64,000 bases of DNA, taken from contig NZ_MPKW01000009.1 in assembly GCF_009729415.1 (NCBI RefSeq), positions 248,001 through 312,000 of the forward strand, given 5' to 3'. Below the pieces are notes generated by a model, which was given only the letters and a program-made list of their open reading frames with translations, made no database searches and was not told where the DNA came from. Shown here piece by piece: positions 30,937 to 39,859 of the stretch (within the stretch, counting starts at the first letter, position 1; each line of letters opens with the position of its first letter). Both the position numbers and the translations under genes were made by a program. This DNA comes from Mycolicibacterium sp. CBMA 234 (lineage in GTDB: Bacteria; Actinomycetota; Actinomycetes; Mycobacteriales; Mycobacteriaceae).

Positions 30937-30939
30937 GCG

Positions 30940-32280
30940 CTAGTGATGTCCGGGCAGGCGCAACAGCAGCCGCGTCCCGCCGAGCGGGCTGGTCTCCAAT
31001 GTGGCGGTCCCGCCGTGCAATTCGGCCTGCTGGGCAACCAGTGCCAGCCCCAGCCCGGAACCTGAGTGCGACGCCGTGGAGCCTCGGCTGAACCGCTCGA
31101 AGACCTTCAGCCGTTCTTCCTCGGGGATGCCGCAACCGTCGTCGTCGATGGCGATTTCCACCCCGGCCCGCGAACTGACGGCTGACAGTTGAACTTTCGA
31201 CGCACCGCCGTGCTTGACCGCATTGGCGATCGCGTTGTCCACCGAAAGCCGAAGTCCGGCAGGCAGTCCCACGATGATGATGGTCGGCGCCGGCACCAGC
31301 GACACTTCCAGCTCGGGATACACGCGCATGGCGTCGTGGGCGGCCCGGTCCAGTAGTTCGGTGATGTCAACGGGCACATGGTCGTCGACGGTCGACAGCT
31401 CGCCCTGGGCCAGACGCTCCAGTGCCCACAGTGTGGTCTCGATGCGCGACTGGGTGCGGACGATGTCGCCCAGCACTTCCTTGCGCTGTTCGTCCGGCAG
31501 GTCGAGGGTGGTCAGGATTTCGACGTTGGTGCGCATGGCGGTGAGCGGCGTGCGTAGTTCATGCGCCGACACCGCGGCGAAGTCGCGGGCCGAGGCCAGC
31601 GCTGCCTTGGTCAGGCCCTTCTCCTCCCAGACCCGGTCCACCAAACCTTTTACCGCGTCGGCGATTTCGACGGCTTCTGTGGCGCCGCGAACGTCGATGT
31701 CGGGGGCGTCGCCCTCTGGGTCGATGTCGCGGGTCTGCTGGGCGAGGCGCTTGAGCGGGCGCACCGCGAACGCGGCCAACAGCCAGCCCGCCACCGCTGC
31801 CGCGCCAATGGCGAACGCGCACAATGCGATAACCCGGCGGTGCAGATTGTTGGTGTCGGCAATGGTGGCGTCATACGTCGCGCCGACCGCCACCGCCATC
31901 GGATCAGGCATGCCGATCTGCACCGTCCGCACCCGATAGCGGACGCCGCCGACGTCGGTGTCGGCGTAACCGACCGGGAGTTCGGGCAAGATGGTCGTCG
32001 AATTCGAGCTGACGTGGCCGGTCTGGCGCGCGGTGATCACGACGTTCTGGTCGTGGGGTGGCCGCGGAATCGCATCAAGGCCCCGCGGGAGGAACGGGAT
32101 CGCGAAGCCTGCCGCCTCGTCCAGCCGGCGGTCCAGGCGCTCCTTGCGGTCGTTGGTGATGCCGATCCACACGATGGTGCCGACGATTCCGACCACGATG
32201 GCCGCGGCAATGCCGGTCGCAAACGCGACTCGGGACTGCAGCGACGGGGTGCGCCGGAAGATTCGCGTCAGCACGTTCAC
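30940..32280 (-). CDS. prrB: sensor histidine kinase PrrB
   Basis: A 446-residue membrane kinase. It has TM1 at about 19-41, a periplasmic sensor region, TM2 at about 150-172, a HAMP domain (VRPLKRLAQQTRDID) and a HisKA domain with the phosphoacceptor His at about residue 240 (SAHELRTPLTAMRTN). The ATPase domain has DNAIANAVKHGGA (N box), DDDGCGIPEEE (G1) and GSGLGLALV (G2). The GTG at 32280 is three bases beyond the prrA stop. With PrrA it forms the mycobacterial PrrAB system, which responds to nitrogen and respiratory conditions. Confidence 0.95.
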   Translation of the reverse strand: MNVLTRIFRRTPSLQSRVAFATGIAAAIVVGIVGTIVWIGITNDRKERLDRRLDEAAGFAIPFLPRGLDAIPRPPHDQNVVITARQTGHVSSNSTTILPELPVGYADTDVGGVRYRVRTVQIGMPDPMAVAVGATYDATIADTNNLHRRVIALCAFAIGAAAVAGWLLAAFAVRPLKRLAQQTRDIDPEGDAPDIDVRGATEAVEIADAVKGLVDRVWEEKGLTKAALASARDFAAVSAHELRTPLTAMRTNVEILTTLDLPDEQRKEVLGDIVRTQSRIETTLWALERLAQGELSTVDDHVPVDITELLDRAAHDAMRVYPELEVSLVPAPTIIIVGLPAGLRLSVDNAIANAVKHGGASKVQLSAVSSRAGVEIAIDDDGCGIPEEERLKVFERFSRGSTASHSGSGLGLALVAQQAELHGGTATLETSPLGGTRLLLRLPGHH

Positions 32281-32283
32281 GGA

Positions 32284-32994
32284 CTACTGCTGCCTGAGCA
32301 CGAACCCCACACCGCGAACGGTGTGCAACAGCCTCGGTGCGCCATTGGCCTCCAGCTTGCGGCGCAAGTAGCCGATGAAGACGTCGACGACGTTGGTGTC
32401 TGCGGCGAAGTCGTAGCCCCACACCAGTTCGAGCAGCTGGGCGCGGGAGAGGACCGCGGTCTTGTGCTCGGCGAGCACGGCCAGCAGGTCGAATTCGCGC
32501 TTGGTCAGGTCGACGTCCGCCCCGTTGACCCGGGCCCGACGGCCGGGGATGTCGACCTCGAGCGGTCCAACCGAGATGGTCTCCGACGAGAACGTCGCTG
32601 TCGCGCCGCGGCGGCGCAGCAGGGCCTTCACGCGCGCGACGAGCTCGGCCAGCACGAACGGCTTGACCAGGTAGTCGTCGGCGCCGGCCTCCAGCCCGGC
32701 CACCCGGTCGTCCACCGAGCTACGGGCCGACAGCACACACACCGGCACGTCGTTGTCCATGGCGCGCAGCGCGGTGACCACGCTGACGCCGTCGAGCACC
32801 GGCATGTTGATGTCCAGAATGATTGCGTCCGGCCGGAATTCGGTCGCACTGCGCAGGGCTTCGGCGCCGTCGACGGCCGTCGTCACCTCGAAGCCGGACA
32901 GCCGCAATCCACGTTCCAGTGAGGCCAGCACATCTGGGTCGTCGTCGACTACGAGCAGGCGTGGGGAGGCGCTTCCGCTATCCATAGCGGCCAT
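32284..32994 (-). CDS. prrA: response regulator PrrA
   Basis: A 236-residue OmpR/PhoB-type regulator. The receiver domain has the acidic pocket [11 protein letters not shown] and the phosphoacceptor Asp at about residue 61 in [11 protein letters not shown], plus the conserved Lys in [13 protein letters not shown]. The winged-helix output domain ends [17 protein letters not shown] and [12 protein letters not shown]. It is transcribed just ahead of prrB. ATG 32994 begins [13 protein letters not shown]. Confidence 0.96.
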   Translation of the reverse strand: MAAMDSGSASPRLLVVDDDPDVLASLERGLRLSGFEVTTAVDGAEALRSATEFRPDAIILDINMPVLDGVSVVTALRAMDNDVPVCVLSARSSVDDRVAGLEAGADDYLVKPFVLAELVARVKALLRRRGATATFSSETISVGPLEVDIPGRRARVNGADVDLTKREFDLLAVLAEHKTAVLSRAQLLELVWGYDFAADTNVVDVFIGYLRRKLEANGAPRLLHTVRGVGFVLRQQ

Positions 32995-33067
32995 CTTGCC
33001 CGATGGCCAACTCTTATTGACGGAGGCACGTCTGGGCGGCCCTTTTCGGTGCTAGCATCCGGCGCTT

Positions 33068-34057
33068 ATGGGGCCTGCGTTGCCGCGAGTTTTCGTCCAA
33101 CCCGATGATGGCGTGCGGCCGGTTTGGGACTTCATCGCCTCGGCCCAGACGTCACTGCTGGTCAAGCAATTCACTTTCACCGAGCCGTCACTGGTGGCTG
33201 CCGTCATCGAACGGCACCAAGCAGGTGTCGCGGTGCGCGTGATGCTGAACCCGGCCCGCTCCGGTGGTGACCGGGCCAATGACGAGACGTTCGAACAATT
33301 CTTGGACGCGGGCGTGAACGTCCAGTGGTCCAATCCGACGTTCTATGTGACGCACGAGAAATCGATCGTGGTCGATGATCAGGCCGCGTTGATCGCCACC
33401 TTCAACCTGTGCGAGAAGTACTTCACCCTGACGCGCGACTACGGCATCATCACCACCGACAGCGAGCACGTGGCGCAGATCGTGGAGGTGTTCGACGCCG
33501 ACTGGTCGCACACCGATTGGGCCCCGTCGGACTATCGCGGGCTGCTGTGGAGCAATACGAATTCCCGCTATCACATGGCGAAATTCATCGACACCGCCGA
33601 GCAGCGGCTCCGCATTCAGCACCCCAAGTACGTCGACGCCGTCATCCTCGACCACATCGCTGCGGCGGTCGGCCGCGGCGTAAACGTGCACGTGCTGTGC
33701 GGTGGGCGCCACGGCATCAGCGACTGGGACATCCTGGATACCTTCGCGTCACTGCGGACACTGCGCAGGTTCGGGGCGAAGGTGCGCAAGCAGAAGAACC
33801 TGCGGGTGCACGCCAAGTTGGTCATCGCGGACGACCGGGAAGCCCTGGTGGGCTCGATGAACATCGACCGCAGCGCCTTCGACCTGCGTCGCGAACTGGG
33901 CGTCATGGTTCACGACCCGGCTGCGGTCGGGCGGCTGAGCCAGGTGTTCGACGATGACTGGGAAACCTCGCACCACTACGAGCCGCCCGATCCGCTCGAC
34001 GCGTCACAGCATCACGAGGACGACTTCCCGCACGACCCTGAATTGGTCCATGAGTGA
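33068..34057 (+). CDS. phospholipase-D-like (HKD) protein
   Basis: A 329-residue protein with two PLD half-sites: HEKSIVVDDQAALIATFN (His-x-Lys-x4-Asp, about residues 96-113) and HAKLVIADDREALVGSMN (about 253-270). Such pairs form one active site acting on phosphodiesters, either phospholipids (transphosphatidylation or hydrolysis) or nucleic acid. No signal peptide is evident. The C-terminus is acidic and His-rich. It overlaps the first chromate-transporter gene by eight bases, so the three genes are probably one operon. The substrate cannot be inferred. Confidence 0.86.
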   Translation: MGPALPRVFVQPDDGVRPVWDFIASAQTSLLVKQFTFTEPSLVAAVIERHQAGVAVRVMLNPARSGGDRANDETFEQFLDAGVNVQWSNPTFYVTHEKSIVVDDQAALIATFNLCEKYFTLTRDYGIITTDSEHVAQIVEVFDADWSHTDWAPSDYRGLLWSNTNSRYHMAKFIDTAEQRLRIQHPKYVDAVILDHIAAAVGRGVNVHVLCGGRHGISDWDILDTFASLRTLRRFGAKVRKQKNLRVHAKLVIADDREALVGSMNIDRSAFDLRRELGVMVHDPAAVGRLSQVFDDDWETSHHYEPPDPLDASQHHEDDFPHDPELVHE

Positions 34058-34616
34058 GCAGCTCGATTCGACAGCGCAACGGGTTTCGCTGGTCGAGCTG
34101 GCGCTGACGTTCAACCACATCGCGTTGGCCTCGTTCGGTGGCGGGCTTTCGGCCTGGTCGCGAGAGGTGCTGGTGGTGGAGAAGGGCTGGCTCGGAGAGG
34201 CGGAGTTCTTGTCAGCCTCGACGATGTGCCGCATCCTGCCCGGCGCCAACCAGGTCAACATGGCGGTGTTCGCCGGCACCAAGATGCGTGGTTTTGGCGG
34301 CGCCGTAGCCGCGGTGTTCGGCTTGTGCGCCGTGCCGCTGGTCATTGTGCTGACGCTGTCGTTCGCCTACTTCCGGTTCAAAGAGGTGCCCGCCGTCAAG
34401 GGCGTGCTGCACGGCGCGTCGGCGGCCGCGGTGGCGCTGACCCTGACGATGGTGATCAAGACCGGCCAGAAGTGCCTGACGAGCGTGGTGCCGGTCCTGC
34501 TGTTCGCTGGGGCTTTCGTGCTCAACGGCGTCCTGCGGTTTCCGCTGCTCGGGACGCTCGCGATTCTGGCTCCGCTGAGCCTGATCTGGGCGTGGCCGCG
34601 GGAGCGCGCGGCGTGA
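34050..34616 (+). CDS. chromate transporter, N-terminal half (short-chain CHR)
   Basis: A 188-residue membrane protein of the CHR superfamily corresponding to one half of ChrA. It has the CHR start LALTFNHIALASFGGGLSAW and the PGANQVNMAVFAGTKMRGFG segment, with about six hydrophobic segments in total. Short-chain CHR proteins work as heterodimers encoded by adjacent genes. ATG 34050 overlaps the PLD gene, and its 3' end overlaps the second half by four bases (GTGA). The transported anion is probably chromate or sulfate. Confidence 0.87.
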   Translation: MSEQLDSTAQRVSLVELALTFNHIALASFGGGLSAWSREVLVVEKGWLGEAEFLSASTMCRILPGANQVNMAVFAGTKMRGFGGAVAAVFGLCAVPLVIVLTLSFAYFRFKEVPAVKGVLHGASAAAVALTLTMVIKTGQKCLTSVVPVLLFAGAFVLNGVLRFPLLGTLAILAPLSLIWAWPRERAA

Positions 34617-35173
34617 GTAGCCCGGCACTCGCCACCTATCTGCAGTTGATCGGACTGTTCGGCATGCTGTCGCTGCTGTCCATCGGTGGCGGCAATGTGG
34701 TCCTGCCGGACATGCACATGCACGCCGTCAACAGCAGGCACTGGCTCACCAACAGCCAGTTCGCCGACCTGTTCTCGATCTCGCAGACCGCGCCGGGGCC
34801 AAGCATCCTGATCGTGTCGATGGTCGGTTACGGCGCTGGTCTGAAGGCGGCCGGTATTCCCGGCGCAATCATCGGTGGCGTCGTCTCGATGGTCGCGATG
34901 GTGGTGCCGGCTGCGACGTTCGTGTACATCGTCACCCTGTTCTGGCAGAAGGCTGAGCGCTCGAAGCTGCGCCGGGCCGTCGAAAAGGGTTTCGCGCCGC
35001 TGACCGTCGGCCTGATCCTGGCGACGTCGCTGGTGATGAGCCGCGCCGCCGACCATGACTGGCGGGCGTACACCGTCACGGCCATCTGCACCGCGATCTT
35101 CATGCTGACCAAGACCAATCCACTGATCGTGGTGGCCGCGGCGGGCGTGGTGGGGTACTTCGGCTTCATCTGA
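34613..35173 (+). CDS. chromate transporter, second half (short-chain CHR)
   Basis: A 186-residue partner of the preceding gene. It has LIGLFGMLSLLSIGGGNVVL, the FADLFSISQTAPGPSILIVS motif (homologous to the QTAPGP region of ChrA) and further hydrophobic segments to the C-terminus. GTG 34613 overlaps the stop of the first half. A pair rather than a fused protein is the normal arrangement for short-chain CHR transporters, so this is not a frameshift. Confidence 0.87.
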   Translation: MSSPALATYLQLIGLFGMLSLLSIGGGNVVLPDMHMHAVNSRHWLTNSQFADLFSISQTAPGPSILIVSMVGYGAGLKAAGIPGAIIGGVVSMVAMVVPAATFVYIVTLFWQKAERSKLRRAVEKGFAPLTVGLILATSLVMSRAADHDWRAYTVTAICTAIFMLTKTNPLIVVAAAGVVGYFGFI

Positions 35174-35199
35174 GTGGGCGGCCCCGCCGCGCACCGGGA

Positions 35200-37143
35200 T
35201 TGTCGGTGGCACGTGCGAGCATTGAACTTGTTGTGTCTGACTTAGTTCCGCCCCTGCGTTCGGAGCCGGCGATAGCGCCCGCGCCGCGGCGGGAGCGTGC
35301 GTCAGCGGACCTCCTGCGCTTGGTGTCGTATCTGCGGCCGTACCGCGGTCGCTGGGCCGCCATGCTGGTGACCGCGATCGTCGGCCTGGGTGCCACGGTG
35401 GCCATCCCCCTGATGACCAAGGCCGTGATCGACGGCCCGGTGCGGCATCAGGATCAGCACGGCTTGTGGGTGCTTGGTTCCGCCGCGCTGGGGTTGGGCC
35501 TCGTCGAAGCGGTGTTGTGGTTCATCCGCCGCTGGCTGGGAGCCCGCGCGACCATGGGCGTCGAGGCTGACATCCGCAAGGACCTCTACGCGCGGCTGCA
35601 GATCCTGCCGATGTCATTCCACCGGCAGTGGCAGTCAGGCCAATTGCTGTCCCGCGTGATGAATGACCTTGGCACCATTCGGCAATTCCTGTCGTTCGGC
35701 CTGTTGTTCTTGGTGCTCAACACCGTTCAGATCATCGTGGTGACGGCCATTCTGCTGGCCATGTACTGGCCGCTCGGTGTGGTGGTGCTCGCGTCGGTGC
35801 TGCCGGTGACTGTCACGATCTTCAGGTTCCAGCGGCAGTTCAGCCTGCTGTCGCGGCAGGCGCAGGACCAATCCGGCCATGTCGCAACGCATGTCGAGGA
35901 ATCGGCGCTGGGCTTGCGGGTGATCAAGTCGTTCGGCCGCGAGGACTACGTCTACCAGCGCTTCGACGAGCGGGCCACCGCCCTCTACGACGCGGAAATC
36001 GGCAAGGTGTCGGTGTCGGCGCGGTTCTGGACGCTGCTCGAGGTCATCCCCAACATCACGCTGATCATCGTGCTGGGTTTCGGCGCCTACGCGGCCGGCC
36101 ACAGCCTGGTCACCCTGGGCACGCTCGTCGCGTTCATCACCATGATGCTGTCGCTGGTGTGGCCCATCTCGTCGCTGGGCTTCCTGCTGTCCATGATGCA
36201 GGAATCGATGACCGCGGCCAATCGCGTGGCCGAAATCTTCGATGCGCCAGTCGACATCACCAGCGGGTCGGTCGCTGCGGTGCCCCGCGGTGGACACCTT
36301 GAACTGCGTGACGTCGGTTTCCGCTTTCCTGACGCCGCACCCGATGACTGGGCCCTGCGTCACGTCTCGGTCACTGTGCAGCCGGGCGAGACGCTGGCCC
36401 TGGTGGGCGCCACCGGCTCCGGCAAATCAGTTCTTGCTGCGCTCTTTTCGCGGCTCTACGACGTCACCGAAGGGGCGATTCTGCTCGACGGCCGGGACAT
36501 CCGGGAGTTGTCGTTGCCCGCCCTGCGGAACGCAGTCGCGACCGCATTCGAGGACCCGACCCTGTTCTCGATGTCCGTCGTCGAGAACCTCACGCTCGGC
36601 CGCGGTGCCGACGACCCGGCCACCGACGACGAAGTCCGCGCGGCCATCGACATCGCCGCCGCGCACTTCGTCTATGACCTGCCGTTCGGCTTGGACACTC
36701 GGATCGGCGAACAGGGCATGAGCCTGTCCGGCGGTCAGCGGCAACGTCTTTCGCTTGCCCGCGCGATTCTGGCGGCGCCGTCGCTGCTGGTGCTCGACGA
36801 CACCCTGTCCGCCCTCGACATGCACACCGAGGCGGAGGTCACCGCGGCGCTCCGGCGGGTGCTGAGGGCCGTCACCGGCATCGTGGTGGCGCACCGGGCG
36901 TCGACCGTACTGCTCGCCGACCGGGTGGCGCTGCTGCAGAACGGCACCATCACTCGCATCGGCACGCACGCTGAATTGCTCGCGCAGGCACCGGAATACC
37001 GCTATCTGCTGTCTGCGGACGACGACGAACTGGACGACGGCGCCGAGCGAACGTGTGACTGGGAGAGCGACGCGGATCGGGAGCGGCTCGAGCAGTTGTA
37101 TCTCGAGCAGACCGATGAGTCGGAGGAGGTGCGAAGGCGATGA
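35200..37143 (+). CDS. ABC exporter half-transporter, degenerate-NBD subunit
   Basis: A 647-residue protein with six membrane segments (about 40-330) followed by an ATPase domain: Walker A GATGSGKS, signature LSGGQRQRLSLARAI and Walker B LLVLDDTLSALD. The residue after Walker B is Asp where the catalytic Glu is normal (compare LDEATSSLD in its partner). This asymmetry is the mark of heterodimeric exporters with one degenerate site. The start is uncertain: TTG 35200 gives the longest frame, and GTG 35206 or GTG 35233 are alternatives. It overlaps the next gene by four bases. Confidence 0.9.
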   Translation: MSVARASIELVVSDLVPPLRSEPAIAPAPRRERASADLLRLVSYLRPYRGRWAAMLVTAIVGLGATVAIPLMTKAVIDGPVRHQDQHGLWVLGSAALGLGLVEAVLWFIRRWLGARATMGVEADIRKDLYARLQILPMSFHRQWQSGQLLSRVMNDLGTIRQFLSFGLLFLVLNTVQIIVVTAILLAMYWPLGVVVLASVLPVTVTIFRFQRQFSLLSRQAQDQSGHVATHVEESALGLRVIKSFGREDYVYQRFDERATALYDAEIGKVSVSARFWTLLEVIPNITLIIVLGFGAYAAGHSLVTLGTLVAFITMMLSLVWPISSLGFLLSMMQESMTAANRVAEIFDAPVDITSGSVAAVPRGGHLELRDVGFRFPDAAPDDWALRHVSVTVQPGETLALVGATGSGKSVLAALFSRLYDVTEGAILLDGRDIRELSLPALRNAVATAFEDPTLFSMSVVENLTLGRGADDPATDDEVRAAIDIAAAHFVYDLPFGLDTRIGEQGMSLSGGQRQRLSLARAILAAPSLLVLDDTLSALDMHTEAEVTAALRRVLRAVTGIVVAHRASTVLLADRVALLQNGTITRIGTHAELLAQAPEYRYLLSADDDELDDGAERTCDWESDADRERLEQLYLEQTDESEEVRRR

Positions 37144-38957
37144 GTACCGAAAGCTGGCGGGGCCAGACGGTCGAGGCAGCCGAGGACCTGCCCATCGACG
37201 AATCTGTGTCACGGCGCCGCGAGGCGCGGGCGCTACTCGGCTCGCTGCTGGTGCCGTACCGGTACGCGGTGCTGCTGCTGGGTCTGGTCGTGGTGGTGGA
37301 AAACGCTGCGCGGCTGTCGGTTCCGCTGTTGGTCCAGCGGGGCATCGACCACGGTATCCCGCCGATCCTGCATGGCGGACCGGCGCGCGAACTGCTGCAG
37401 ATCGTCGCGGCCCTGTGCGGCGTCGTGGTCTTGCAGGCGATCTTCCGGCTGTTCTTCCTGAACCGGTCGGGCCGCATCGGGCAGAAGGTACTGCTGGAAT
37501 TGCGCCGCCGGGTGTACCGGCAGTTCCAGCGGCTGGACGTCGCGTTTCACGACCGGTACACCTCAGGCCGGGTGGTGAGCCGTTCCACGAACGACATCGA
37601 GGCCATCCAGACCATGCTGTCGACGGGTTTCGACAGCCTGATCACCGCCGTGCTGACGCTCGGTGGGACGGCGGTGCTACTGGTCACGCTCGACGTGCAC
37701 CTCGGGCTGATGTGTCTGGCGGCCTTCCCGCTGCTGGTCCTGCTGATCGCCTGGTTCCGGCGCGAATCGGCCAAGACCTATCGCACGGTGCGCGAACGCG
37801 CGGCCGTGGTGATCGTGCAGTTCGTCGAAACCATGACCGGCATCAAGGCCGTGCAGGCCTACCGGCGCGAGCCTCGCAATCAAGAGATTTTCGAGGACGT
37901 CGTCGACGACTACCGGGTCATCAACGAACGCACCATGACCCTGCTCGCGGTGTTCATGCCCGGGGTCAAGCTGGTAGGTAACGTCACCACCGCCGTCGTG
38001 CTGTTGTACGGGGGGTACCTGGTGCTGCACGGCCGCATGACCATCGGCACACTCACCGCGTTCCTGCTGTATCTGCGGATGTTTTTCGAACCGATGCAGG
38101 AGATTTCGCAGTTCTTCAACACCTTCCAGTCCGCGGCCTCGGCGCTGGAGAAGCTGGCCGGGGTGCTGGGCCAGCAGCCGGCCATCGCAGACCCGGCCGC
38201 TCCGGTGGTGCTCGACGAGGTGAAGGGCGACATCGTCTTTCGCGATGTTGCGTTCGGCTATACGGCGGGCCGGCCGGTGCTGCCGGAGCTGAATCTGGTG
38301 GTGCCCGCCGGGCAGACCGTGGCCCTCGTCGGTGCGACCGGTGCCGGCAAGACGACCATCGCCAAACTCATTGCGCGATTTTATGATCCGGTTACGGGTG
38401 CGGTGACCCTCGACGGCGTCGATCTGCGGTCCATCGCGCAGGGGGAGCTGCGCCAGCACGTGGTGATGGTGACGCAGGAGAACTTCATGTTCGCCGGCAG
38501 CGTCGCCGACAACATCAGGTTCGGCCGGCCCGACGCCACTGATGCCGAGATCCGGGCTGCCGCGGAAGCCGTTGGCGCCGACCGGTTTATCGCCGCACTG
38601 CCCGACGGCTACGACACCGACGTCGCCAACCGCGGTGGCCGGCTGTCAGCTGGACAGAGGCAGTTGGTTGCCTTCGCCCGTGCGTTCCTGGCCGACCCTG
38701 CGGTGCTGATCCTGGATGAGGCGACGTCGTCGCTGGACATCCCGACCGAGCGGCTGGTGCAGCGGGCGCTGGCCACGGTGCTGGCCGGGCGCACCGCGTT
38801 GGTCATCGCGCACCGATTGTCGACGGTGCAATCCGCCGACCGGGTCCTGGTCCTCGACGGCGGGCGCCTCGTCGAGGACGGTGCGCCCGCTGATCTGGTC
38901 GCGCAGAACGGGCGGTACGCAGCGCTGCACCGCGCCTGGATCGACTCGTTGGCCTGA
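37140..38957 (+). CDS. ABC exporter half-transporter, canonical-NBD subunit
   Basis: A 605-residue protein with six membrane segments (about 40-320) and an ATPase domain: Walker A GATGAGKTTIAKL, signature LSAGQRQLVAFARAFL and canonical Walker B LILDEATSSLDIPTE, followed by the switch His in VIAHRLSTV. ATG 37140 overlaps the stop of the upstream half-transporter (ATGA). The two make a heterodimeric exporter of the type that moves lipids or drugs, and the substrate is unknown. Confidence 0.92.
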   Translation: MSTESWRGQTVEAAEDLPIDESVSRRREARALLGSLLVPYRYAVLLLGLVVVVENAARLSVPLLVQRGIDHGIPPILHGGPARELLQIVAALCGVVVLQAIFRLFFLNRSGRIGQKVLLELRRRVYRQFQRLDVAFHDRYTSGRVVSRSTNDIEAIQTMLSTGFDSLITAVLTLGGTAVLLVTLDVHLGLMCLAAFPLLVLLIAWFRRESAKTYRTVRERAAVVIVQFVETMTGIKAVQAYRREPRNQEIFEDVVDDYRVINERTMTLLAVFMPGVKLVGNVTTAVVLLYGGYLVLHGRMTIGTLTAFLLYLRMFFEPMQEISQFFNTFQSAASALEKLAGVLGQQPAIADPAAPVVLDEVKGDIVFRDVAFGYTAGRPVLPELNLVVPAGQTVALVGATGAGKTTIAKLIARFYDPVTGAVTLDGVDLRSIAQGELRQHVVMVTQENFMFAGSVADNIRFGRPDATDAEIRAAAEAVGADRFIAALPDGYDTDVANRGGRLSAGQRQLVAFARAFLADPAVLILDEATSSLDIPTERLVQRALATVLAGRTALVIAHRLSTVQSADRVLVLDGGRLVEDGAPADLVAQNGRYAALHRAWIDSLA

Positions 38958-38961
38958 CAGG

Positions 38962-39801
38962 TCAGGGGATCAGCCGCAGCTGCCGCGCCTTCGACACCGC
39001 CTCATGCCGGGTATGGGTGCCGAGTTTCGTTGCGGCGCTCCGCAAGTAGCTCTTGACGGTCTCGGGCTTCAGGGATAGTCGCTGGGCCGCTTCGGTATTG
39101 GTGCAGCCCAGGGCGATCTGGGCCAGTACGTCGAGTTCCCGGGGGCTCAGCGCACCGGCCGCTGCTGGACCGCCGGCCATAGCGGTAGCCAGCCGGTCGG
39201 CGAGCTCGCCCAGTTTCTCCGGAGCGACGGACGCGCCACCGGCGGCCAGCCGCCGCAGTTCGGCGTGTACCTGGCGGATGTGCTCGGCGTTGATGGACGT
39301 GACGGCGGGCTCGGCCTGCTGCAGCCGCAGCCGACGGTCCACCTCGTCGCGGATGGCCAGTTCGTCGGCCAGACGCCGCGCCGACGTCACCATCAGGTCC
39401 GCGGCCCGGCCGCTGAACGGTTCGCTGGAGCGATAGGCGCCGTAGAGCACGGCACGGGCTTGGCCGTCGACGACGACCGGCACGGCCAGGATTGATCGGA
39501 TGCCCTCGGAGATCACCGGTACGTCGTAGTCGTGCGTGATGGACGGCGCGTGCCGGTAGTCGGCCACGGCCAGCGGCTGGCCCGACACCATGCTGGCCCC
39601 ACCGAGACCGAACGTCGACCGCACCACCAGACCGCGCAGCAGCCGGGTCCGGGTGCCGTGGAACTCGGTGAGCAGCAGCACGTCGTCGTGGACCTCACCG
39701 CCGAACATCACCGGCACCGCGCCCTCGGTGCCGATCCGGCGCAGCTCAGCGCGTACCGCGTCGGTGTCGCGCGGGCGCAGCAGGGACGAGCCGGTGGTCA
39801 C
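38962..39801 (-). CDS. GAF-domain LuxR-type regulator
   Basis: A 279-residue transcription factor. The GAF-like sensory domain covers about residues 10-165 (VHDDVLLLTEFHGTRTRLLR, IRSILAVPVVVDGQARAVLY), and the C-terminal LuxR HTH about 215-275 (LSPRELDVLAQIALGCTNTE, AAQRLSLKPETVKSYLRSA). GTG 39801 was chosen because GAGGG precedes it by about nine bases and it clears the divergent acyl-CoA synthetase promoter. Mycobacterial regulators of this kind often control the adjacent fatty-acid genes, which is the likely case here. Confidence 0.85.
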   Translation of the reverse strand: MTTGSSLLRPRDTDAVRAELRRIGTEGAVPVMFGGEVHDDVLLLTEFHGTRTRLLRGLVVRSTFGLGGASMVSGQPLAVADYRHAPSITHDYDVPVISEGIRSILAVPVVVDGQARAVLYGAYRSSEPFSGRAADLMVTSARRLADELAIRDEVDRRLRLQQAEPAVTSINAEHIRQVHAELRRLAAGGASVAPEKLGELADRLATAMAGGPAAAGALSPRELDVLAQIALGCTNTEAAQRLSLKPETVKSYLRSAATKLGTHTRHEAVSKARQLRLIP

Positions 39802-39859
39802 GGTCAGTACCCTCTTTCGGGGGTAGCGGGTGGGTAGCTGTGACGTAGATCCTACGTTC

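Noticed and set aside
30747..30939. CRISPR array from the tandem C-D repeats
   Set aside because: There are only two copies, they are palindromic, and they vary internally. There is no unique spacer series and no cas gene in the window.
34050..35173. Frameshifted single chromate transporter
   Set aside because: Both halves have their own start, an ATGA/GTGA-type overlap and complete CHR-domain beginnings. Short-chain CHR transporters are normally two genes.
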